DNA of 64,000 nucleotides from an uncultured Acetatifactor sp. Its GTDB lineage: Bacteria; Bacillota; Clostridia; Lachnospirales; Lachnospiraceae. The DNA is taken from NCBI GenBank assembly GCA_910588225.1, contig CAJUQT010000011.1:28407-92406 (forward strand), written 5' to 3'. Below are positions 9,339 through 15,924 of the stretch, one piece after another; within the stretch, counting starts at the first letter, position 1, and each line of letters opens with the position of its first letter. The notes beneath the pieces are model-generated. The model saw only the letters and a program-made list of their open reading frames with translations, did no database searches and was not told where the DNA came from. Both the position numbers and the translations under genes were made by a program.

Positions 9339-10052
9339 ATGAGACTGCGTATTAAATTTCGTAAATTCGGTTCCATTCGTTATATCGGACATCTGGATGT
9401 AATGCGTTTTTTTCAGAAGGCCATTCGCAGGGCAGAGATTGATGTGGCATATACAAACGGTTTCAGCCCTCATCAGATCATGGCTTTTGCCGCTCCTCTG
9501 GGAGTCGGTATTAACAGCAATGGAGAATATATGGATATAGAAGTACATTCCATCACTTCCTGCCAGGATATAATGGAAAAGCTGAATCAGGTCAGTGTCC
9601 ACGGAATTGAGATTACTTCCGTCAAAGTATTGCCGGAGACGGCTGGGAACGCCATGGCAAGCGTGGCGGCTGCGGCTTATACCGTACAATTCCGAAAAGA
9701 TCAGATGCCTTTGACTGACTTTTCCAAAATCTTACCTGAGTTTCTGGTAAAAGAGCATATATGGACTGCCAAAAAGACCAAAAACGGCACCCGGGAGATA
9801 GATTTGAAAAATGGTATTTTTCAGCTTACATATGCGGATGGTGTTTTCAGCATGCTTGTGGATGCTTCCAGCAGCGGAAATATCAAGCCGAAACAGGTGA
9901 TGGAAGCTCTTCTTGCGGAAACCGGTGAAAGCCTTCAGGAAAATTCCCTTATCATTACCAGAGAGGATGTATACACAAAGGCAGGGAATGAAAGCGGAGA
10001 GAAGCTGCTGTCTCTTAATGAGATAGGATTTGTCGAAGGTGAACTGTCATGA
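9339..10052 (+). CDS. DUF2344 (TIGR03936) protein, partner of the radical SAM protein
   Basis: 237 residues. The opening KFRKFGSIRYIGHLDVMRFFQKAIRRAEI and the FSPHQIMAFAAPLGVG segment are the hallmarks of this family, which normally sits directly behind, or fused to, the TIGR03960 radical SAM protein. It starts after a good AAAGGAGAACAGC ribosome site and overlaps the RNase gene by four bases. The biochemical role of the pair is not established; proximity to RNase G suggests work on RNA. Confidence 0.88.
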   Translation: MRLRIKFRKFGSIRYIGHLDVMRFFQKAIRRAEIDVAYTNGFSPHQIMAFAAPLGVGINSNGEYMDIEVHSITSCQDIMEKLNQVSVHGIEITSVKVLPETAGNAMASVAAAAYTVQFRKDQMPLTDFSKILPEFLVKEHIWTAKKTKNGTREIDLKNGIFQLTYADGVFSMLVDASSSGNIKPKQVMEALLAETGESLQENSLIITREDVYTKAGNESGEKLLSLNEIGFVEGELS

Positions 10053-11461
10053 GCAGGAAAATAGAAGCGAAGCCTTCCGTGACGCTTACCGACGAAGAAG
10101 CAGCATTGCGGAAGACGGAGAGAGGAAAACTGTTATTTACTTCTTATCAGGGCAGGAACTGTGCTCTGTTTCTTGAAAATGACCGGCTTGTGGAAGCTTC
10201 CTTTTTTTCAGGTGATGCAGACAAAATCGGAGCAATCTACATTGGAAGGATCAAAAGTCTGGCGAAGAATATGGATGCCTGTTTTGTGGAGATTGCAGGA
10301 GGAGAAATTTGTTTTCTTCCCCTGCAAAATGCTACGGCACCTTATCTGGTAAACCGTCGATTTGATGGTCGGATTCTGGAAGGAGACGAGCTTCTTGTAC
10401 AGGTGGTACGTGAAGCCCAGAAGACAAAACGTGCTTCTGTAACGGCACATATTTCTCTGTCCAACGAATATTTTGTTCTCTCAACAGGAACCACGAAAGT
10501 GGGATATTCATTAAAGCTAAATGATGAACAAAAAAATGCTTTGAAAAGAACTTTTACAGAAATGGCAATTATACAGGGCGATAGTCTCATACAGGACTGT
10601 AATGTCCTGTTATCCATAGCGGAAGAAGAAAAAATGAAGGCAGAAGGACTTCGGCCGGAAATGATTTCCCTTCCTTCCACAGGGCTGATTATGCGGACCA
10701 AAACAGGAGAAGCGGAGAGTGCGGAAGAGCTGCTGCGGCTTTTCTTCTCCCTTTCCGCACAGTTTATCCGATTGTTATATGGTGCCATGTACAGAAACTG
10801 TTTTACCTGCATGCGGGCAGCAGAGAGCAGGTTCAAAAGTATAATAGATCAGTTCTGCTCTAAAGGTGAATCTTCATCCTGCATCTCAAAGCTGCCTGTA
10901 GAAATTATCACAGACCGGAAGGAAATGTATGACGAACTGAAAACATGTGAAAGTGAACGTGGAGACAAATTGAATATCCGTTTATATCAGGATACTTTGT
11001 TGTCGCTTTCCAGTCTGTATTCTCTGGAAAAAAAGCTTGAAAATGCGTTTTCCAGTCATGTATGGCTGAAGTCAGGGGGCTTTCTTGTGATAGAGCCCAC
11101 GGAGGCTTTGACGGTAATTGACGTTAATTCCGGTAAATATGAAGCCGGCAGGAATGCCAATGAGACATACCGCAAAATTAATCTGGAGGCAGGAGAAGAG
11201 GTAGCCCGTCAGCTTCGTCTGCGCAATCTCTCAGGAATCATCATTGTAGACTTCATCAACATGCGTTCCGGTCAATACAGGCAGGAACTTCTGCACTACA
11301 TGAGAGAATTGACGGCAAAGGATAGGATATCCACAAGGATTATAGATATAACGCCTTTGGGACTGATGGAAATCACACGTAAGAAAATTAACAAACCACT
11401 GCGGGAACAATTTAAGGTTTGTCCGAGAAAGGAAGATCCTGATGGAATTAATAAAATTTGA
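10049..11461 (+). CDS. rng: Ribonuclease E/G family protein with shortened C-terminus
   Basis: 470 residues with an S1-like RNA-binding region (GAIYIGRIKSLAKNMDACFVEI), the catalytic RNase E/G core and the metal-binding active-site region EALTVIDVNSGKYEAGRN...IIIVDFINM. RNase G normally ends with a CPxC zinc-link that holds the dimer together, followed by a tail. Here only VCP remains before the protein stops (VCPRKEDPDGINKI), so the second cysteine is absent. The Nudix gene starts 20 bases before this stop. In many Clostridia rng is followed by rplU, which in this window lies 47 kb away on the other strand, so the end may have been altered by a rearrangement. Confidence 0.85.
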   Translation: MSRKIEAKPSVTLTDEEAALRKTERGKLLFTSYQGRNCALFLENDRLVEASFFSGDADKIGAIYIGRIKSLAKNMDACFVEIAGGEICFLPLQNATAPYLVNRRFDGRILEGDELLVQVVREAQKTKRASVTAHISLSNEYFVLSTGTTKVGYSLKLNDEQKNALKRTFTEMAIIQGDSLIQDCNVLLSIAEEEKMKAEGLRPEMISLPSTGLIMRTKTGEAESAEELLRLFFSLSAQFIRLLYGAMYRNCFTCMRAAESRFKSIIDQFCSKGESSSCISKLPVEIITDRKEMYDELKTCESERGDKLNIRLYQDTLLSLSSLYSLEKKLENAFSSHVWLKSGGFLVIEPTEALTVIDVNSGKYEAGRNANETYRKINLEAGEEVARQLRLRNLSGIIIVDFINMRSGQYRQELLHYMRELTAKDRISTRIIDITPLGLMEITRKKINKPLREQFKVCPRKEDPDGINKI

Positions 11462-11993
11462 AAAGGTAAGGGATGGTAAATACTTAAAAAATTATGAGCT
11501 TACATACAGAAATAAAGCCGGTAAAGAAAAGAAATATGAGATGGTAAGCCGCAGGGAACTGGCCGATATCGCAGATATCGGCGGAAAGCCCAGCGGTGTA
11601 TCCATTGTCGCCACATGCGGCGACAGACTGCTGTTGCTTCATGAATTCAGAATGGGGGTCAACCGAGCCGTCTACAATCTATGTGCGGGAATGATTGAGC
11701 CTGACGAAAGCATTGAAGAATGTATAGCAAGAGAACTTTACGAAGAAACCGGGCTCAGAATCAAGGAAATCAAGAAGATTCTTCCGCCTTCCTTTGCAGC
11801 CGTGGCCATTTCAGATACTACAACTTACATTGCTTTTGCGGAGGTTGAGGGCAGCTTTGAGGACCATACTTCAGAGAACGAACAAATTGACGCCAGATTT
11901 TATACCAGGCAGGAAGTAAAAAAGCTTCTGGAGACAGAGCCATTCAGTTCCAGGGCGCAAATAGCGGCATACAGCTTTGCGGGAGAGGATTGA
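11442..11993 (+). CDS. Nudix hydrolase, ADP-ribose pyrophosphatase-like
   Basis: 183 residues. The Nudix box runs from Gly83: GMIEPDESIEECIARELYEE then TGL, matching Gx5Ex7REUxEExGU. The AGMIEPDE start and the preceding EFRMGVNRAVYNLCAG fit the ADP-ribose/nucleotide-sugar pyrophosphatase subgroup (YjhB/NudF-like). It overlaps the RNase gene by 20 bases. Its 3' flank is the insertion point of the phage array; the gene itself is intact. Confidence 0.88.
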   Translation: MELIKFEKVRDGKYLKNYELTYRNKAGKEKKYEMVSRRELADIADIGGKPSGVSIVATCGDRLLLLHEFRMGVNRAVYNLCAGMIEPDESIEECIARELYEETGLRIKEIKKILPPSFAAVAISDTTTYIAFAEVEGSFEDHTSENEQIDARFYTRQEVKKLLETEPFSSRAQIAAYSFAGED

Positions 11994-12000
11994 TCTAACT

Positions 12001-12030
12001 ATTCGCAAAAGACAAGTTTAACGAATAGTT
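12001..12030 (+). mobile_element. Left attachment junction of the inovirus array
   Basis: The 20-bp core GACAAGTTTAACGAATAGTT (12011-12030) recurs at 20138 and 28265, exactly 8,127 bases apart each time. The bases to the left (AACTATTCGCAAAA) are host. Rejoining left and right flanks gives an empty site in which the core plus AAACTTGTC forms a palindrome (GACAAGTTTA / TAAACTTGTC) followed by TTT and preceded by AAAA, so the uninterrupted site also looks like a bidirectional terminator between the convergent Nudix and GH28 genes. Confidence 0.85.
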
Positions 12031-12076
12031 TATAAGTGATTTTAGAATATCCACTATTAATTCTTTTGCAGGTATC

Positions 12077-12105
12077 TTGCAATCAAAATTTGCATATGCT
12101 ATAAT
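12077..12105 (+). promoter_or_regulatory. Promoter of the antitoxin RNA
   Basis: TTGCAA (12077-12082), 17-base spacer, extended -10 TGCTATAAT (TATAAT at 12100-12105). Start of transcription expected near 12112. Confidence 0.75.
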
Positions 12106-12111
12106 GCCTGT

Positions 12112-12202
12112 AGGCACAAAATGATGATAGTATCCATGGGATACACAACAGAACGAACCCCTGAAAGTACTCGCAATACTTTCAGGGGTTCTTCTTCTTT
12201 TT
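12112..12202 (+). ncRNA. Antisense antitoxin RNA (par RNA II-like)
   Basis: A short RNA of about 90 bases runs from a strong promoter to an intrinsic terminator (stem 12156-12190, T-rich tail). Bases 12121-12146 are an imperfect copy of 12304-12331, the region that holds the start codon and upstream part of the toxin gene on the other strand. The RNA is therefore complementary to the toxin translation start although the genes do not overlap there. This arrangement (convergent RNAs with shared repeats) is known from the par/Fst locus of pAD1. No coding potential is seen in the RNA. Confidence 0.6.
12156..12202 (+). terminator. Rho-independent terminator of the antitoxin RNA
   Basis: 14-bp perfect stem (AACCCCTGAAAGTA with its complement), 7-base loop, then CTTCTTCTTTTT. 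In the opposite direction no T-run follows, but the stem may still help end the toxin mRNA. Confidence 0.8.
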
Positions 12203-12235
12203 CGGAGAAGTCAACCGTTCGGGCCCGGTCACCGC

Positions 12236-12322
12236 TTACTCATCTCCATCGAGCCACTTGCACAGGTAGTAGGCTGCTACACTGGCCAATAAGGAAATGA
12301 TGAATGATGATAGTATTTCCAT
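12236..12322 (-). CDS. 28-residue membrane toxin of a type I toxin-antitoxin system (putative)
   Basis: The tiny gene reads MEILSSFIISLLASVAAYYL and then CKWLDGDE: one hydrophobic helix followed by a short charged tail, the shape of Fst/holin-like type I toxins. AGGAAGGGGG lies eight bases before the ATG. A promoter TTGCTC - 18 - TATAAT (12400-12371, minus strand) lies about 50 bases upstream. Similar short 'YY-CKWLD' proteins are common in gut Firmicutes as I recall, usually unannotated. The neighbouring RNA at 12112-12202 matches its start region. Toxicity is an inference from structure and context. Confidence 0.65.
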   Translation of the reverse strand: MEILSSFIISLLASVAAYYLCKWLDGDE

Positions 12323-12370
12323 GGTATACACCCCCTTCCTGTCACCAGTATTAGGGGCGGTAACAGAAAG

Positions 12371-12400
12371 ATTATATCATATCTGCTCTAATTGGAGCAA
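12371..12400 (-). promoter_or_regulatory. Promoter of the toxin gene
   Basis: Minus-strand -35 TTGCTC (12400-12395), 18-base spacer, -10 TATAAT (12376-12371). An inverted repeat GCTCTAATTGGAGC overlaps the -35 region and may be an operator. Confidence 0.6.
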
Positions 12401-12480
12401 TATATTCTTATTTTTGCTGTTTTTCGATGGATTTTGCGGAGCTGCTCTCTGCCCGGCCTGTGGTAAAGCTGGTGTTTTGG

Positions 12481-12561
12481 CACAGGGGGTCACTACGACT
12501 ATACCCCCTGTGTTCAGCGTTCAGGTTACCCTCACAAACTTTGCCCTTTGCCCTTTGTCCT
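12481..12561 (+). other. Rolling-circle double-strand origin, pMV158 type
   Basis: Hairpin 12481-12512: ten-base perfect arms CACAGGGGGT / ACCCCCTGTG with loop CACTACGACTAT. The loop contains ACTACGAC, which matches the nick site known for the pMV158 family (TACTACG/AC) except for the first base. Downstream, 12538-12561, are three tandem heptamers CTTTGCC CTTTGCC CTTTGTC plus a fourth degenerate one, the expected position of initiator-binding direct repeats. The initiator gene in this element is of the same family, which makes the assignment coherent. Confidence 0.75.
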
Positions 12562-12625
12562 TTTTACTATGGCTTTCTGTAATCCCGGGGAACAGGATTT
12601 CTTGGGTTTCGAAGTCGGCCCTTTG

Positions 12626-12657
12626 AAAACAGGCCCCCGGTTCGCCGGGCCTGTTTT
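12626..12657. other. Long GC hairpin with TTCG loop in the phage intergenic region
   Basis: Arms AAAACAGG and CCTGTTTT enclose CCCGG-TTCG-CCGGG with a two-base bulge. It is symmetric with terminal A and T runs, so it may be a bidirectional terminator; on packaged single-stranded DNA it could equally be the packaging signal, which in filamentous phages is an intergenic hairpin. Confidence 0.5.
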
Positions 12658-12723
12658 CTCGACGCGCGAAACCCTTAGAAATCCATTTTTCGCTTCAAAT
12701 AAAAGATTTCATTTGTCCTTAAG

Positions 12724-12879
12724 CCTTTATTTATGCGGCCTTGTGGAATAATTTTCCCTGGGAAAGATAATGAGATGCCTGAAAAGCCTTTATTTATGCG
12801 GCTTTGCGGTGGGCCCCAGGAACAATTTTCCCTGGTAGAAATATAAGGTGTCTGCAATCCCTTTATTTATGCGGCTTTC
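12724..12879. repeat. Three spaced copies of CCTTTATTTATGCGGC
   Basis: Copies begin at 12724, 12787 and 12860 (CCTTTATTTATGCGGCYTT). Between them a second motif ATTTTCCCTGG occurs twice, with a partial palindrome TTTCCCTGGGAAA. The repeat lies between the origin and the end of the repressor genes in a region without a gene. It could be a protein-binding array; no function is established. Confidence 0.6.
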
Positions 12880-12909
12880 CGGATTCTTCCAGGAAAAGTA
12901 TATAAAATA

Positions 12910-12938
12910 AAACCGCCCCGGTGGCTCTGGTGCGGTTT
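12910..12938 (-). terminator. Terminator of the repressor operon
   Basis: On the minus strand the stem AAACCGC...GCGGTTT is followed by TATTTTAT. It sits 33 bases after the stop of the 77-residue gene. Confidence 0.65.
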
Positions 12939-12970
12939 ATAATTTTATATTTTTAATTTACATTCGAATT

Positions 12971-13204
12971 TTAGTTTTTGATACATTGGTCGTTCTTAGT
13001 TTCATATCTTGAATTTATAAAACTTTTTATAAATGCTCGATTTCTTTGGTTACTTAAAGTATATACTAATCTGATTTCATTTTCGTTTATCCATTTTTCT
13101 AATTCATCATATTCTATGAAATCATTTTCTTCACATATATCTACTATTCTAGCAAGTGCTTCACATCTTTTAAGTTCTTCATATCTTTTATTTTTAGTTT
13201 TCAT
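12971..13204 (-). CDS. Small charged cytoplasmic protein of the repressor operon
   Basis: 77 residues, strongly charged and helical (KRYEELKRCEALARIVDICEE, DELEKWINENEIR). No family is recognised. It overlaps the end of the repressor gene by 11 bases and must be co-transcribed with it, so a role in control of lysogeny (co-repressor or anti-repressor) is plausible but unproven. Confidence 0.6.
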   Translation of the reverse strand: MKTKNKRYEELKRCEALARIVDICEENDFIEYDELEKWINENEIRLVYTLSNQRNRAFIKSFINSRYETKNDQCIKN

Positions 13205-13421
13205 GTTTTGTATTTACTCCGGTTCCTAGTATCCAATCTGCACTTACTTCGTAAAAGTCTATTAAAGTGCATAAGTTTTCTATACTTGGTTCTCTGTCTC
13301 CTCTTTCTATTCTTGATAGTATTGGTTGGGTTATGCCTGTTAAATCTTCTACTTGTTTTTGAGTATAACCGGCTCTTTCTCTTGCTTTTTTAAGTTTTTT
13401 TGAATAATAATCTTTATACAT
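13194..13421 (-). CDS. XRE-family (Cro/CI-like) phage repressor
   Basis: 75 residues from MYKDYYSKKL, chosen because AAAGGAGTCAGT precedes it; a longer frame exists. The helix-turn-helix is KKARERAGYTQKQVEDLTGI plus TQPILSRIERGDREPS (residues about 11-45), a classical CI/SinR-type DNA-binding domain, with a short C-terminus. It is divergent from the phage structural genes, and two 17-bp inverted repeats occupy the space between, so it is very likely the lysogeny repressor of this element. Confidence 0.85.
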   Translation of the reverse strand: MYKDYYSKKLKKARERAGYTQKQVEDLTGITQPILSRIERGDREPSIENLCTLIDFYEVSADWILGTGVNTKHEN

Positions 13422-13463
13422 ACTGACTCCTTTTTTTAATTGTATATTTTTATCAATTTCATA

Positions 13464-13529
13464 TATGTCATATTGACATATTTTTGTTGTTTTTGCCATA
13501 TGTCAAAATGGCATATTTTGTGCTAAAAT
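13464..13529 (+). promoter_or_regulatory. Divergent promoter region with two repressor operators
   Basis: Operator 1 (13464-13480) is the perfect palindrome TATGTCA-TAT-TGACATA; operator 2 (13499-13515) is TATGTCA-AAA-TGGCATA. Centres are 35 bases apart. Operator 2 overlaps the rightward promoter (extended -10 TGCTAAAAT, 13521-13529), and both lie upstream of the minus-strand repressor gene. Binding by the XRE protein would control both directions. Confidence 0.75.
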
Positions 13530-13534
13530 ATCCT

Positions 13535-13699
13535 TATAGGGGTTCCTATATCACGAGGCGTCCCGGGAGCGCCATGGTGCATAAAAAGCTCTTCCTGGAT
13601 TTTGGGCGGAGTATCACACATGCTTTCTTTAGTATACGAAGAGAGGTTGCTCATGTGTGCTACTCTCCCACCCCCAGTAAAAAGTATAGGAGGCAATAC
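13535..13699 (+). other. Structured leader of the phage early transcript
   Basis: About 165 bases without a gene. It contains GGCG-TCCCGGGA-GCGCC and a longer pairing of CACACATG with CATGTGTG (about 13615-13660), with a competing GAGAG/CTCTC pairing. A regulatory RNA leader is possible; no known riboswitch class is recognised. Confidence 0.35.
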
Positions 13700-13876
13700 A
13701 TGATTATACAAACCAGTGTCGGTGAGTTTGGAAATTTCAAAGATATTCGTACTCACATGATTGTAGAGAATCTTCAGACAATTGAAATCTATTCTGTGGT
13801 TTACTGGGGAATTCCGGTATTGTCGAAGGGTTATTATACTCTTCCGCAGATTGACTTTATTATTAATGCGCAGTGA
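13700..13876 (+). CDS. Small inovirus protein, unknown
   Basis: 58 residues beginning MIIQTSVGEFGNFKDIRTH, chosen by the TAGGAGGCAATAC ribosome site just before it. Predicted soluble, with several short beta-like segments (IEIYSVVYWGIPVLSKGYYTL). It is the first gene of the rightward phage operon. No family is recognised; small DNA-replication or host-takeover proteins are expected in this position in filamentous phages. Confidence 0.65.
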   Translation: MIIQTSVGEFGNFKDIRTHMIVENLQTIEIYSVVYWGIPVLSKGYYTLPQIDFIINAQ

Positions 13877-13883
13877 GGTGCTT

Positions 13884-14072
13884 ATGAATCCCTGTAAAGA
13901 AATCTGTTCTGGTTGTTTTTATTGGAATGAATTTTTTAATGAGTGTATGGACCCTATGGGCAATCTGGGTATCTGCAATACTCTTCTGCAGGCAGCTCAT
14001 CCAGATGACAATGTTCCTGCTGGTTGTGTGGAACCGCCTGAGGACTGTAGCCTTTTTGGGTTTCATAATTAA
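13884..14072 (+). CDS. Small Cys-rich inovirus protein, possible zinc binder
   Basis: 62 residues with seven cysteines, including an N-terminal CKEICSGC cluster (Cys4, Cys8, Cys11) and later single cysteines in ECMD, GICN, GCVE and DCSLFG. The spacing suggests metal binding or a disulfide-rich fold; with no signal peptide, cytoplasmic zinc binding is the likelier reading. It starts seven bases after the preceding stop with a GAGGTG ribosome site. Function unknown. Confidence 0.65.
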   Translation: MNPCKEICSGCFYWNEFFNECMDPMGNLGICNTLLQAAHPDDNVPAGCVEPPEDCSLFGFHN

Positions 14073-14113
14073 ATTAATATTTTAAAATCCCATTGGAAAG
14101 AGAGGTAAAAGGA

Positions 14114-14386
14114 ATGAATTTAGTGGGTAAACAGATGGTGGACTTTAAGAATGATAAGGGTGAACAGATAAAAGGTATTAAGTTACATTTTATTTGTCCT
14201 GATGACCGTGTTTCCGGTCAGGCGGCAATGACTCAGTTTTTTAATGCCGGCCATGCGTTGTATGATTTAGCGGCCACGATGCCGTTAGGTGAGTTTGAGT
14301 TTGCTTATGGCCCCCGGGGCCGGGTAGTTGACATTAAGCTTGTGGAGGCTCCGGCGTCTGAGAAGTCCGGCACCAGTAAGCAGTAA
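14114..14386 (+). CDS. Putative single-stranded DNA-binding protein (gene V-like)
   Basis: 90 residues starting MNLVGKQMVDFKNDKGEQIKG, preferred over an in-frame upstream ATG because GAGGTAAAAGGA precedes it. The compact beta-rich sequence (KGIKLHFICPDDRV; FEFAYGPRGRVVDIKLVE) has the size and position of the filamentous phage ssDNA-binding protein, which coats the displaced genome strand before export. Homology cannot be shown by eye, so the assignment rests on size, position and composition. Confidence 0.5.
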   Translation: MNLVGKQMVDFKNDKGEQIKGIKLHFICPDDRVSGQAAMTQFFNAGHALYDLAATMPLGEFEFAYGPRGRVVDIKLVEAPASEKSGTSKQ

Positions 14387-14410
14387 TTATTTTTAAGTGA
14401 GGTATCAGTC

Positions 14411-15700
14411 ATGATCAGAGAAATGAGAATGAAATTTTTTAAATCCCCTTTGAAACTTCTTTTTTCTTTGATTGTGGCTGTTTCTCTTTTTCTGGGTGAT
14501 TTTGTGCAGCTTGAAAGTTATGCTGCTGAAGAGGATTTATATGTTTATTTTATTGAGACTGGGTTCACTTATTCGGATTATGCTTTTAAACATTTTAGTT
14601 CTGCGCCATCTTTTTCTTCAAAATATGGTGTTTATGATTTATATTCTGAAGATGGTGAGTATATAGGCCAGAAAGATATTTATGTATGGGTATCTAACAT
14701 TAAGGATGAGACTGGGAATCCGTATCATTTTACAGATCGCCCTTTTGTTTTAACCAGTGATAATAAAGAGCCGTCTGCGGCTACTCGTCAGGCTTCTTTT
14801 TATAATATGAATTACTCTTTTTCTAAGGACCTGCAGAATGTGAATCCTTTTGAGTTTAATTTTTATCCAACTTCTACAGGTATGTCTTATTCTACGCCTA
14901 TTTCCTGGGATTATTCAAATATTACATTGACTGTTTCTTCTTCTGGTAGGGATATTTCTGATTCTCCTTTTGTTTATGTTGAATACAAATTATCTGCTGA
15001 TAATTGGCCTATTATGGATCCAGGTTCTTATATGCTTTTCTTTTATAGCCAGCTTTATGATTCTATGAATATTCCTTCTGTTTTGTTGGATACATTACAT
15101 TCTGTTCCTATAAATATTGTTTCTTTTAATGCTTTGCAAAATTGTACTGCATTTTCTCGTTCTTCTCGTCCTGGAACATTTTATTATTATTTTGATTATT
15201 TGGGTTGGTCTAATCCGGGTGATTTATCTTTTATGGTTGCTTATTATATTGATCAATCTATTCCAGCCTTTAATTTTGTTTCCACTGCAAATGATTATTG
15301 TCGTTTGTTTCGGGCTGATTCTCTTACTGCAATTAGTGTTTTGAACAATACTTCTCAGGCTCAGATAAACGCCGGTAATAAAAATGCAGATGATATCATG
15401 CATTCCTATGATAACACTGCCGGTGATGCCGCGAATGGTGAGCTGTCTTCTATACTTTCCGGCATGGAAGACGCAGAGAATAAAACCTGGCTTGCGTCTC
15501 AGGAATCTATAGGTTCCTATGTGTTTACTGACATTCTTAATTTTTCCGCAGGTCTTATGTCCGGCCTCTCCCTGATTTTTTCATTTGCCAACAGCTTTTT
15601 CCTTGCCAGCGGAGATTTATCAGTCATTGTGTCAGTGCTTTACTGTATGGCGTTTCTTGCAATTATTTTAGGTTTATGGAGATTTTTCAGGGGGTCATAG
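14411..15700 (+). CDS. Secreted inovirus virion protein, pIII-like (putative receptor-binding)
   Basis: 429 residues. The N-terminus has a basic stretch and a hydrophobic signal peptide (FKSPLKLLFSLIVAVSLFLG) with a likely cleavage near SYAAEED. A large extracellular domain rich in Tyr, Ser, Asn and Phe follows. The C-terminus is a membrane anchor (LSVIVSVLYCMAFLAIILGL) ending WRFFRGS. This is the layout of the minor coat protein that binds the host receptor and ends virion assembly in filamentous phages. Codons are strongly T-rich in the first two thirds (many TTT, TCT, TAT), unlike the last third. Confidence 0.65.
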   Translation: MIREMRMKFFKSPLKLLFSLIVAVSLFLGDFVQLESYAAEEDLYVYFIETGFTYSDYAFKHFSSAPSFSSKYGVYDLYSEDGEYIGQKDIYVWVSNIKDETGNPYHFTDRPFVLTSDNKEPSAATRQASFYNMNYSFSKDLQNVNPFEFNFYPTSTGMSYSTPISWDYSNITLTVSSSGRDISDSPFVYVEYKLSADNWPIMDPGSYMLFFYSQLYDSMNIPSVLLDTLHSVPINIVSFNALQNCTAFSRSSRPGTFYYYFDYLGWSNPGDLSFMVAYYIDQSIPAFNFVSTANDYCRLFRADSLTAISVLNNTSQAQINAGNKNADDIMHSYDNTAGDAANGELSSILSGMEDAENKTWLASQESIGSYVFTDILNFSAGLMSGLSLIFSFANSFFLASGDLSVIVSVLYCMAFLAIILGLWRFFRGS

Positions 15701-15703
15701 CGT

Positions 15704-15922
15704 ATGTTTGAGTTTTTTGACAGTATCATCAACCTGATTCAGGTGATTGTAAAGTTTGTCGGGGCCTTCGTGGAAAAGTTTATTTACATGTTTACGCTCA
15801 TCGGCTCCGGCGCCGTTGCGGTGGTTCAGGTCTATGTTTTCCTGCCTGATATCGTAAAGGCTGTTGCCGCTGCTATTGTGGCCTATGCTGTTATTGTTAA
15901 TTTGCTGAATAGAGGAGGATAA
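15704..15922 (+). CDS. Small two-helix membrane protein, coat/assembly candidate
   Basis: 72 residues: two hydrophobic segments (IINLIQVIVKFVGAFVEKFIYMFTLIG and VVQVYVFLPDIVKAVAAAIVAYAVIVNLL) ending NRGG. No signal peptide is apparent. It follows the pIII-like gene by three bases and belongs to the series of short membrane proteins that are coat or assembly candidates. Confidence 0.6.
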   Translation: MFEFFDSIINLIQVIVKFVGAFVEKFIYMFTLIGSGAVAVVQVYVFLPDIVKAVAAAIVAYAVIVNLLNRGG

Positions 15923-15924
15923 TC

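Noticed and set aside
12001..12030. tRNA gene 3' end as phage attachment site
   Set aside because: No tRNA cloverleaf can be formed around the core; the site is between convergent protein genes and looks like a terminator or dif-like sequence.
12297..12751. ORFs of 109 and 67 codons in the phage intergenic region
   Set aside because: They cover the origin hairpins and the toxin promoter and have no ribosome site or protein-like composition.
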